From the NCBI RefSeq assembly GCF_000003605.2, contig NW_003150756.1, positions 122,123 to 146,748 on the forward strand: DNA of 24,626 nucleotides, given 5' to 3'. The translations under genes were made by a program, and so were the position numbers. Numbering within the stretch: the stretch's first letter is position 1; each line of letters begins with the position of its first letter. Below are positions 8,143-18,293 of this stretch, piece by piece. A model generated the notes under the pieces. The model saw nothing but the letters and a program-made list of their open reading frames with translations. It did not search any database and was not told the DNA's origin. The DNA comes from Saccoglossus kowalevskii (lineage: Eukaryota; Hemichordata; Enteropneusta; Harrimaniidae).

Positions 8143-11100
8143 GTGAGTTAGTAATTTTATAAAACTGCTAATTTTGTCTTAGTTTATCATCACGTTTAAT
8201 GTTAAAATCGACAGTGATTTAACCCAACGACACTATAGAACATACCTGGATATGTGTACGCTGTGTGTAGTTATGCTGTAGTGTTATTTATGTGGTGTCT
8301 ATTATTATTGCGACACTTTGCATTGCGATATCCGATACTCCCACATTTAATTCGTTATCATGATTATTATGCACATGATACAGCAAGATGTTGGTTACAC
8401 GTCCACAATATACGATCACAATAAGAAAGTGTGAAATTATGTTATAATATGATCTAATATTCTATATTAATTAAACATTCCAGCCCAGTCCATGGATCTG
8501 GTAACGATGATAGTGTTAGGGTTTAGTCGCTAGGACTTACAAATTACAGATAATAATGCTAAGAACTGTAGATCACAATTTAAACATGTATAGCAGTGGT
8601 GTAGGGTTACATTTTATGGTATGCTTGATCTAAAACTGAATGTGAATTTCCTCTCAAAATCTGATTATAACCTAAACCAGGTTCACACATTCGTCAGAAT
8701 TTCGTAATAATTTTGGAAAAAATATTATATGATTATTATATGTAACTGAATGATATTTTTAAACGTGCAACACCTTTTACCATAAAAACCAATGGCAAAT
8801 TGCTAAACAATTGCCATTTTCATGGGTATTTGACACATAATTATTAGTGCCAAGAGAAGTTTGGTGACCAGATTTTGTGAGTAACAGCATTATATTTATT
8901 TACTTATTGACACTTACACAATCCCCGGAAAGGAAGAAAATATATTAAATAACAAAATATATAACAAAATATAATCATTAAAATACTAAATAATACCAAA
9001 TCAATCACTAAAATACCAAATAATATAAGATTACTAAAATGACAGCAGGCATTAAGATGTCAAGTAAGACCTTGCTTCCTAAGAATAAAGCCATATGGTA
9101 GAACTCATGACCAGAAGTTTTAGTGGTAGCCAATTACCTTAAGGACCCCCCCCCCCCCCCCAAATAGCCAACTAATGGTCTATTTCTTGCTGTGCTGACG
9201 CCCAAACACAAAACATGTTTACCCCTGGTATGTATTTTTGGCTCAGTTGTTGTAGTAACTGTGTAGGTATTTAACTTTATTGATATTGTAACATTGTAAC
9301 GCTAGATTCTTGTCACAAGTCAGAACAAAGAAAGTTTGAATTTTCATAAGATCTGGGTGTGGGTATATCGTGTAAATACATGTTTACATAAATATACTGG
9401 TATATGGTATTAGAGTGTAACCGTTGCCATTAAATAATCTCAAACTCAAACCGTTGCCAACTGTGTCTGTAACATGTTTGTGCGATTTAACAGACCATAC
9501 ATTTATGAATGAATCATGGCTGCATGACAAATATTGTATGTTGCTTATTATTTAAAAAAAAATGTCACTTGCTTGAAAATTTTGCTTTTACATCCATAAT
9601 TAGGTAATATTTCCATGACGTCACCAACCTGACAGTTAACCAAATGGCTTATCACCGGATGTACCGCACAAACAATTTTCTGTTGTGTTTACCAGAGATT
9701 GGATAAGTTGTGCAGTCAACCAATTCAAAAATTGTTTGTTGCCTTATTTACCAAGTTATTGTCAATGACCCTTGATGACTGTCATGACCTTAGGATTGTA
9801 TTGTTCAACGTCTAGATAGTGCATGTAGTAACATTGTTCAGTTTATGATTCTTAACGTGAAACAAATATTTTGTGCTACATTGGTTGTGAAATATTCTTT
9901 GAAATTATGACTCAACTATTTTAACCTGGGTTGAATCATATACATTTGTATTGTTCTAAGTAAGTGTTGTCTGGCTATATACGTTATCTCAGTCATTGTA
10001 TACATACATGTAGGGCCATGTGTGAAGTTAAGTGTTCAATCAAACCTACAAAGCTCGCATGTCAGTGGCCTCTGTCTGGCAAGTTTGAAATTATACTTAA
10101 ATATATAAAATTGTCTTTTTTTTGGCAATATTAATTAGTGACAGACCACCTGACTAAGTTTTAAAACCAAGTTAGGAAAAGGAAAGATTTCTATTGATTT
10201 TGTGATATTTTATCAATGTTGTTGCGTATGTGGACAAAGTCCATTCACTTTGCGGCAACCAAGGTATTTTTGACATTCATTCACCCTCAAATAGCTTTGA
10301 TAAATATGTCGGGCCCATCATTTAGAGCGTGAAAGCAGTCAGATCATTTGTTAAAATAATTACCATCCACTATAAATAATGGTTTATTTGTTAAACCAAA
10401 GTAAAATTCACTATGTGTGTTAGCTAAGGAATACATTCATGTTTTATTTAACAAGTGAATATGGTGGTAAATTTGATCTGCTACCATGGAAGACGAAGTA
10501 AAAAAATAAATTCTAGGTCTCCTGTATGTTTGACTACATGCCTACCATTATTTTTAGTTGCCACTTTTCAGGTGGGTTAGTAAAATAACCCATCCCATAA
10601 AACCTTACATTTTTGTGTAACATTTGAAGAACTGAGGAACGCTATAACCTGTGCTGTATAGAGACCAGTTATTGAAATGGCTACTATGACATTTGAAATG
10701 AAAAGGTCAAGTAAAATAAACTGTAAGGCGTCCAGATATATCACCTGCCAGACTTTTTTTTTTTCATTTTTGTAAAAGTATTTTTAGGTTTGATGGAGAT
10801 ATTTTGTCTAACTTGGTTGTTGTAATTCCTAATCCCTAATCCTGCACTCTTAAGGGGTATTGCTCATTGCAACTGTGTGCAGTTTTATGACGTTTGTATA
10901 AATAAACATATACAATACAAGTATATGTTGCTATGTGTATTGAATGTTCATGTACCACCACTTTTGATTATTTGGAGATCCGGTTATTGTTATTCCAGAT
11001 CATTTGAATTGTACTAAAATGCTCTATGTAGAAAAAGTCTGAATAAACAAACAATAATTGTCTACAGTTAGAGACATTTATTAAAACAAATTTTTTTTTT

Positions 11101-12564
11101 TTTGCACACAACCATACTCAAAAAGAACAGAACCTACTCCCAGTAGCATACAATGTACATGTACGTACAAATCTGTGAAAATGTGTTGCTAGACAAAATT
11201 GTAACAGCTTCTGCCTCATCCATATTGTTTTCGATAGCAATAATGCCAGCTTGGTTGCTGGCTAGTTTTTTATGCACATCTCAAGACTGTTACAGACCAT
11301 AATGTGATTATTAAAACTGGTTTGATCAAACTATTTTAACAAGAGTGTGCTGTTTGGCTAAATGCGTGCAGCAAACTAGTAACTCAAACTGTATTTACCA
11401 GGTAGTAGCATTTTTCTACTCACTAGCAACTGTGTCCTGCACATCAGATGCATCAGTACATATACTGTTTAATTTATAGTTTTCTATTTGTTATACGTCA
11501 GTTTATACAATTGGGTGAGGTAAATTGAATGTGAATTTCTGATTTTATCTATATTCAACATGTCCCTCAGTAATAGTTTGAGGTCTCCTATTGATGTTGA
11601 GTTGACCCAACTTGCTTCAATCACATAATGAATTTGAGATTTGCCTACATGGAGCAAATCAGTCAGCAATTTTGCTAGCAATGTCACCATTTTTGTATTC
11701 GAAAAATATGCTGACAGTAAAAATAAAGTCATCTGCAATACTAATTGACTTTCTGCGCATGTTAATTCTTAGATCATGTAGATGTATGGTAGATATAAAA
11801 GGATGAAACACAAAGAGAAAAACTATTAAGAAATTTAGTTGCTTACTTTTCTATTGTCTAATGTCGCAATTCATTTTGTTAAGTAAAATGATGTTTTGAT
11901 AAGTAATGGTTTCACTTTCATTATAACATTGTCTGACACAAGAATGCTGCATGTGTGACTAGAATTTTGTTGTTCCTCAAACAAAATTTGCAACTACAGT
12001 ACATGAATTTTGTTTTATACATGTACATGTGCAAATAATTTCTAATTACCGGTGACAATAGTTCTGTTGTCAAACTATTATTAACTTAAATCTAAATTCT
12101 CTTTGCTATTTGCAAATTCATCTTGGGACAAGCAAACGTCATATTTGACATAGGTGAACACATAATCATTCTACAGTATGTCTTCTCAATGGGATCAAAA
12201 ATTTGATATGGTCCCCCAGAAATGGTTATGTATACAGGAGATTTCTGGTAACACAAAACATCTCTTCATTTATCCTTGCCATTTCTGACAAGGTTTTCAT
12301 TTTTAGGGAATCAAAATTGCAGTGAAATCCCATAACCTAAATACTATTCTTGTAGTTTTATACGAGTTACATGTCTGTAAGATGGCATATGTACTACAAA
12401 TTCAGCATAACGAATTGATGTATTGTATTTTTCACAGTCTATTTGAGCCATATGAAATTAAAATTAGTTTTATAAATTTCTAGTCTTTGTTAATGTCACC
12501 AACTGAATCCAGAATTTGTTTTTTAAATTTGTATAAATAATACTAATTTTCTTGCCTTTTGCAG
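8143..12564 (+). other. Probable long first intron (no gene recognised)
   Basis: This AT-rich stretch ends in a clear acceptor (TTGCCTTTTGCAG, 12552-12564). It holds a C16 run (9146-9161), AT-rich short irregular repeats (8935-9040) next to a sequence resembling a minus-strand LINE tail (near 8890-8935), one perfect TGACGTCA (9616-9623), and poly-T runs. I found no convincing exon. The 84-codon minus-strand frame at 11484-11738 has no recognisable domain. Confidence 0.4.
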
Positions 12565-12571
12565 ATTTAAA

Positions 12572-13259
12572 ATGGCAGAAAACAACATTCCTAAGGTGAT
12601 ACTTGTGTTTGACCGCTGGACCCTTGGTCAGACTGGATTACCAGCATATCATGTCAAATTTGCATGTGAATTGGCCAAAAAAAAGAAAGGTCTACTACAA
12701 GTTTATGCTACTGTTGTTGAAATAACTCCAGAGGAAAAGGCAGATGCTGAAAAATCTGGAGTACATATATTTGAACCAGTTGTACGGCCACATCTTATAT
12801 CAAAACCTAATCCTGACTGGCTGTTACAGCATGAGTCATTCTTCCCGCAGTTTACTCCTCTTAAAAACGTGCGTTACCTTGTTGGGTATAACCCTGCTAC
12901 AGCTGATCATACTGAAGACATTCGTAACATCAGATTCCCTTATGCCAAGGTCTACTATGTCAACAAGAATTTCCCAAAAGACTGCAGTGACTTAGAGTCA
13001 CCATCTGCTGAAATTGAGAAGTTAGTAGAACAGATGGACATATGGAACAAGGAGTTTGAGGCAACACCACCTCCTGAAAGAGTGGAAGAGCCACCCCGCA
13101 AGAGATTCAGGGGTGCAGAACCAGAAGATAAGAATTCCCTAGTTAATCTTATTCGGTTTCTGCACCGGTATCATCCTGATTTTATTCCAGCTTTCTGTGC
13201 ACGGTATGGACTAAAGGTGACCATAACCCCTCCACCACCTCCACTACCTGCTGCTCCAG
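12572..13259 (+). CDS. Coding exon 1 of the 1009-aa protein: GT4-N-like domain, NLS-like motif, Pro tract (residues 1-229)
   Basis: The exon begins at 12565 after CTTTTGCAG. The ATG at 12572 sits in AAAATGG, a good start context, although no in-frame stop separates it from the acceptor. The donor GTATGT begins at 13260, and one base carries over to the next exon. Residues 8-137 alternate beta and alpha: KVILVFDRW, a Gly-containing turn (LGQTGLPAYH), a helix, VYATVVEITPEEKADAEKSG, PDWLLQH and VRYLVGYNPATA. From memory, this order resembles the N-terminal half of GT-B glycosyltransferases, as found at the N-termini of some invertebrate NACHT/NB-ARC proteins. No donor-sugar-binding half follows, so catalysis is doubtful. 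Residues 175-180 (PRKRFR) resemble a nuclear localisation signal. Residues 188-219 look helical and 220-229 are Pro-rich. The fold call is tentative; the exon is firm. Confidence 0.88.
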
Positions 13260-13495
13260 GTATGTAGTATTTCTGGAAGTAATTGAAGAGTTGTTCATCT
13301 GCGGTATATATGTATTATTGATTTCAATGCACGACAACACCCATGTGCTACAGTCCTCTGACCATAGTAAAATTTCATGTAAACATGTAATTGTCGCATC
13401 TGTTTTTGACACATGCTGCAATGTCTGCTTTAAAAATGTTAACTGTAAAGTTTAAGTTAATATTATAGATGTTCTTGAATGTTTTTTTTCACCAG
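13260..13495 (+). other. Intron 1 of the coding region (236 bp)
   Basis: It runs from donor GTATGT to the acceptor TTTTTTTTCACCAG (13482-13495). Unspliced reading stops at 13265-13267, two codons into the intron. Splicing restores an open frame with a GAT codon (D230) across the junction. Confidence 0.88.
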
Positions 13496-13945
13496 ATTTG
13501 CTTGCAAAGCTTGGTCTTGACTTGGTAGCTATCAATGACCAACTGGAGAAAGAAAACCTAGAAGGAGAAGCTTTGGTGAGAAGGGAAAAAGAAATTGAAG
13601 AGTTCAAAGAGATTTGCCAGAGAGAACTAGTCATGAGATCTAGAGTTCTGATGCGAAGTATGGAAGGGGAGGAATCTGTAAAAAGACTCTGCCTTTACCA
13701 TGGCCATGCATATCTTAGAGACTTTAAGGTAGCCACAATGACCCTCCATTTGGGATTCCCCAACTTCTTCTCACTTCTACAGTTCAAAGGGAAGTGTAGG
13801 ATGCAAAAGTTTGCCAGGGACTTGGAGCCTAAATTTGTCACATATGCCATGAAGCTTGAAGCAGAACGCTTGAATTTGCCACTCAAACTCCGTGTATCAT
13901 ACGTATTTGAAGAATGCAGAGCAATTGAAGGCTTCTTCACTAGAA
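13496..13945 (+). CDS. Coding exon 2 of the 1009-aa protein: orphan helical domain (residues 230-379)
   Basis: This is a 450-nt exon between TTCACCAG and the strong donor GTAAGT at 13946. It enters and leaves in the same phase, so it could be skipped or shuffled without shifting the frame. The peptide is predicted mostly helical. An amphipathic, charged stretch (LEKENLEGEALVRREKEIEE) is followed by a segment rich in Leu, Arg, Phe and Lys with three Cys (LCLYHGHAYL, KGKCRMQKF, FEECRAIEGFF). No zinc-finger spacing is evident. I do not recognise the domain. Dense hydrophobic and aromatic residues suggest a compact fold rather than disorder, in contrast to exon 3. Confidence 0.88.
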
Positions 13946-16401
13946 GTAAGTATAACAACACTAAAATGTTTTGTGCTAATCTTTGTAAATACTGTTAATG
14001 CATTAATCATTCACTAGGTTTTAATTTCACTGATAAGTAGAATTCACTTAATTAAATCCATTTCAATTACAGTAGAACTTTAAGTGGAAATTTTGTGAAA
14101 ATGAATGCTTATATAGTCTCCCTCCCACTATCATTATGTACTACCTTAGGATTATACAAATAAGCAGCCCTTATTTCATGTAGTCTCATTCAGCAGTATA
14201 TATACTGGATTCATTATCATGTATCGTATTTATCTGTGTACGCTCCCACGGTCCTGAACATGGAAAATTGCCAAAAAATAGGGGCAGGGGTTTGCCCGGA
14301 CATGCCCCTGCCATACGTGGCTCTCCGTACGCTGTAATATTTGCATGAATTGTTTCTAAGGAAACACAAACCAAACGACCCTTTTCAGGGCCACGACGTA
14401 CTTCAAAAAGAGAACTACCGTAAAATTCCCAATTGAGGCCGCAGCTTTAATTAAAATTCAGTTTTTCAATGGACGAATTCAGATGCGTGAAGTCTTGGTG
14501 CGGCTTTAATTAGAGCATGCACTTCAGTAACAGTGGGAAATTTTGTAAAAAAAACAAAGGCCAGAAGGGATAATGATATGCTAATGAGATGCACGACACT
14601 CGATTGCAACTTTGTTGCCATTCTAAGCGCATTTTTGGATTAACACACAGACGAACTTGTACACAAACAAAATTTCACACTGTATAGCATACTGTATGCA
14701 TTTGCAGATTACGGTACTGTATACTACAATCTCCTGAATAGACTAATTCGTTAGCACCGGTATAGGTCACAACTGAAAGACAGCCGTCTGACACAGTCGA
14801 TTGTGTTTGACTACTGGCATGTTCGATTTCGGCAGAGTGATTGTACATTCAATGTTTAATTTAGACATCGGGGAAATTAAATTAAAAAAATAAAAAAAGT
14901 CAATAAAAAAAAAATGTTCACATGATAAAAAAAAATACTAAAAAATATTGTTTAATGTAATGTAATTTATTTTCTTATTTTTTTTGATAACGAAAATTAT
15001 ATTCTAAAAGAAGTAAAAACAAAAACGAATGCATTCTTAGTAGCAAATGATCATGGTAACTGTCATGCTGCGTTTCACACAAGTGAATAACTTACTTGTT
15101 TTCGAAGTGTTACAATTGCTGATTATTACTCAGTAGTGATTACAATAACGTACAAAAAATAAATTTGTTGAATTGTTGTGAAAATTCAACTTAGTTTCAC
15201 CGCAAGCGAATGATTTCGGTCACATATAAATGCTCGATCCGATACAATATCCGCCATGTTTGTTAAAACATCTTTAGTGACTTTTTTTTGACCTGATAGG
15301 TCAAGTCGCTAATTAACCAATCGAAACGCTGGATGGTGCCAACTTGATTAAATTACCATAGCTCATTCAAATATGTCAATGTAGTTCAGCATCCTCATGG
15401 TAAACGAAACACTGAAGAGATTTACCGTTGTTGTAGTGCGATCGTTTGGCTTTGATTTTGATGATTTTTTTTTAAATCAAGAAATTAGTTGTTTTCGAAA
15501 GATAAGCTGAGCATTGAAAAAGAATTTAACACTTTTGACGATAATAACAGCTCATTGTCGAAACGCAGTTTACCTATTCACGCTACCCCACAATAAACCT
15601 GTACTCTGGAATAATCGTCAATGACTATGGATAACCTAAATTAGACTAATCTAAGCGTCAGGAATCATTGAAATGTTCGAAAAATTATGCCTTAATTTAA
15701 AATTAAATGGTATATCTTTTTCTGAAATATGTGATGGTTGTTTGGTTCGTGAAAGTTTGACGTGCGGCTTATATTGCAGGCTTTTTCCTCGGATCAAAAC
15801 TTGTCAATTTCAATATGAAACAATGTCTCAAGTTAGGGGTAGGGGGTGCGCGTTTGCTTGGGCATGGGCGCTTACCCAGATAAATACGATATACCATTGC
15901 CTAGATGCCTCAAAAATTCAGCAGATTTTACTTTTCAGAGAAAATAGTAAAATTAAAACCCTGTGAATAATGAATTTACAGTATTTTTGAAGGGAAACAG
16001 GACATTAATATAGTGAATCGCTTCAAAGGCTTTACAAATTTTTTACTGTCACTGCCATATTGTTTTAAACCCCAAAACAGCTAAGTTGCTGACTGGTCTT
16101 ATGATCATTGCATGATTATAACTGGTTATATCAACTGGTTTACAGGGGTGTGCCATTCATATAAATGCGTGCATTCACTATCTTTACACTGCACACTAGA
16201 CACACCGGCAACTGATATGTGACACAACTTGTGAGACTGCCTCAGTACAATACAACGATCGTTTGACCCAATGATCTCCAGACATGCATGGCAAACCAGT
16301 CTACTTGGCTGGCAATATTGGTGTTTTGAGCAATATTAATTACAGTAATCAAAATGTCTGCAATTAGTTTGTATCATTTGTTTTGACTGCTTTATCTGCA
16401 G
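13946..16401 (+). other. Intron 2 of the coding region (2456 bp)
   Basis: It runs from GTAAGT at 13946 to the acceptor TTATCTGCAG ending at 16401. About 1.67 kb of it is a probable transposon (14222-15891). Unspliced reading stops soon after the donor. The carried base A plus GG at 16402-16403 forms R380 and keeps the frame. Confidence 0.85.
14222..15891. mobile_element. Probable 1.67-kb DNA transposon in intron 2
   Basis: TATCGTATTTATCTG (14222-14236) recurs inverted at 15877-15891, and the next bases (GTGTACGCTCCCA against GGGTAAGCGCCCA) also agree, giving TIRs near 30 bp. Both ends then become G/C-rich. The interior is AT-rich with A-runs (14880-14950) and lacks a transposase frame. No exact target duplication was found beside the termini, so the boundaries are provisional. 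Words such as TACCGTAAAATTCCC (14416) and GCGGCTTTAATTAGAG (14500) may mark a second, nested element. Confidence 0.45.
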
Positions 16402-18293
16402 GGGATGGTGGAGGTGGTCGGTTTTTTGAAAAGGATACAAAAAGTGATGACTCTGACAAAGATGATTCAGATTCAGATGATGAGCCACTCACACTGACTG
16501 AAGAAGAAAAACTATTATTGGCAGCAGATTCTGATGATGACAGTGAAGAAAACAGTACTGTGAAAGTAACAAATAAGAGCATAGATAAGGATGATGGGTC
16601 TGCAGGTAAAGATGAACAAAAAGAAGCTGGAGCATCAGTTTCAGTAGCAGAACCCTCACGAACGGATTTTTCAGCAGATGGTGACTCGGTAGATTCAGGT
16701 GTGGAAGGAATGGAGGTGGATGACCTCGCGTTGCAATCCCCTGAAACCTCACCTTCTGTAAAAGAGTTGAATGAACAGGTAGATATGGAAGTAGATTATT
16801 CTTCCACTGAATCAACAAAAAGTTGTACGAAGTCTGAAACTAAATGTCTGCCGCTGGCTACTAAAGATCATCTACCAGTAAGTTGTACTCTTGGCCAGGA
16901 CTTACAGTTATCAACACCACAAGCTTCAACTAGTCAGAAAAATGAGGTTAAGAAGGAATTATCATGTTCAGATGCTAAACTGCATTCCAATTCTTCTGAT
17001 GAATCGTACAACCTTTCAATTCCACTTGCATCATCAATGTGTGAGCAACCTCTGGGTTCTAACAAGACATCAACAAGTATATGCAAAAAAACAGAAAAAA
17101 CTTCTTTGAGTGCTGATACTGAACACAATCCAGTTGCGTCAACAAGTACTTGCAAGGAACCACAAAAGTCATTAGAATCTTATAATGATGAACTCTTAAA
17201 TCCAGTCGCATCAACAAGCACTGGTAGAGAAACTGAAGAAGTGACAACAGATAGTGAACTTCTCAATTCTGACAATGACATACTCGTGAATCAAGTTGGA
17301 TCAATAAGCTCGGACAAAGATACTGAAGAACTGACAGAAACAGGTAGTGAACCTTTCAATTCTGCAGTGTCAACAAGCTTAGAACCACAACAGTCAACAT
17401 CTTCTGACATCAAGATACTGATGAATCCAGCTGCATCAACGAGCACTGGCAAAGAAACTGCATCACCACGAACACATGGTGAATTCGATGATCCAGTTGG
17501 ATCAACAAGTACTTCTAAGGAGCTGCAACTATCAACATCTTCTGATGACAAACTCTCAAATCCAATTGCATCAACAAGCTCTAGTGAAGATACTGAAGAA
17601 TTGACAACAGATCTTCTAAATCCTGTGGCATCAACAAGCAAAGAACCACAACAATTATCCACTTCTGATGATGAACTGATTAATCCAGTGGCATCTACAA
17701 GCACTGGTAAAGAAACAGTATCATCACAAACACTCGAGGAATGCCAAGATCCAGTTGCATCAACAAGTACTTGCAAAGAACACCAGTCCTCTCCTGGATC
17801 AATGCTTTCAAATGATGATCTACTGAACCCAGTAGCATCAACAAGTTCCGTCGATGAACCTGGTCCAGCCCTACCAATAATACCAGTTAGAATACCTATT
17901 AATCCCAGCATAGCTGAGGTTGCAATGCGTCTGAATCCTGCCAGGCCAGAGGAACCAAAAGAGTCAAAAGAAGCAATAAAAATGATCTCTCAGCTAGTTC
18001 CAGTGAATTATCCATTGCTCTATGAGAAGGCAACTCAGCTGAGGGCAGAAATACTCAGAATTGAGAACAACATGACCACCAATCAGCCAAATGACGACGG
18101 AGAACAGGAAATGCATGGCCAGGTCAAGATGCTGATTGATCGCATTGACAAATTGAGGTCTGAGATAATGGAAGCTCATTCATTGTCAACCACTTCAACG
18201 CATGTCACTAAAAACAACAGCATATTAGACTTTGAACTTCAAAATGTTCAGAATGAATTTTTCAAGAAAAGGGAGCAATTTGAAGAGGTCTAA
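16402..18293 (+). CDS. Coding exon 3 of the 1009-aa protein: acidic region, eleven repeats, coiled coil (residues 380-1009)
   Basis: This is a single 1892-nt terminal exon with TAA at 18291-18293. After a Gly-rich linker, residues 391-433 are strongly acidic with Ser-Asp clusters typical of casein kinase 2 sites (DDSDKDDSDSDDE). Residues 434-621 are Ser/Thr-rich and probably disordered, with a DSG (477-479) near EGMEVDD. Residues 622-861 carry eleven degenerate repeats around (N/D)PVASTST. A Pro-rich hinge (PALPIIPVRIPINPS) precedes helices at about 916-935, 953-975 and 986-1009, of which YEKATQLRAEILRIENN and MLIDRIDKLRSEIMEAH look like coiled coil. The design suggests a folded N-terminal sensor or enzyme-like module tethered by a modifiable flexible region to a C-terminal oligomerisation helix. 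That function is inference. Confidence 0.9.
17127..17849 (+). repeat. Coding repeat: eleven units around (N/D)PVASTST
   Basis: Units start at residues 622, 646, 676, 699, 721, 743, 766, 786, 807, 829 and 855, with lengths of 20-30 aa. All length changes are multiples of three. Two spacer types tend to alternate: KEPQ-like followed by SDDEL, and GKET or EDTEE-like. Units 4-6 and 8-10 follow the same order, including the only two DPV starts, which indicates a multi-unit duplication. Confidence 0.9.

Noticed and set aside
9616-9623. Perfect TGACGTCA (CRE-type) site
   Set aside because: One 8-bp palindrome in 24.6 kb is near chance expectation and it lies deep in a probable intron.
11484-11806. 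Minus-strand frame and an alternative reading with ADDFIF resembling a reverse-transcriptase YADD box
   Set aside because: The reading is interrupted by a stop soon after, and no other RT block is present.
15292-15308. TTGACCTGATAGGTCAA, an everted nuclear-receptor half-site pair
   Set aside because: It lies within a probable transposon and is isolated. Most likely coincidental.
15068-15568. Inverted CTGCGTTTC words, possibly a nested element
   Set aside because: Similarity is only about 9-10 bp and no target duplication was found.
16364-18179. Several minus-strand and alternate plus frames over exon 3
   Set aside because: They are shadows of the repetitive exon. The plus frame alone continues across both upstream splice junctions.
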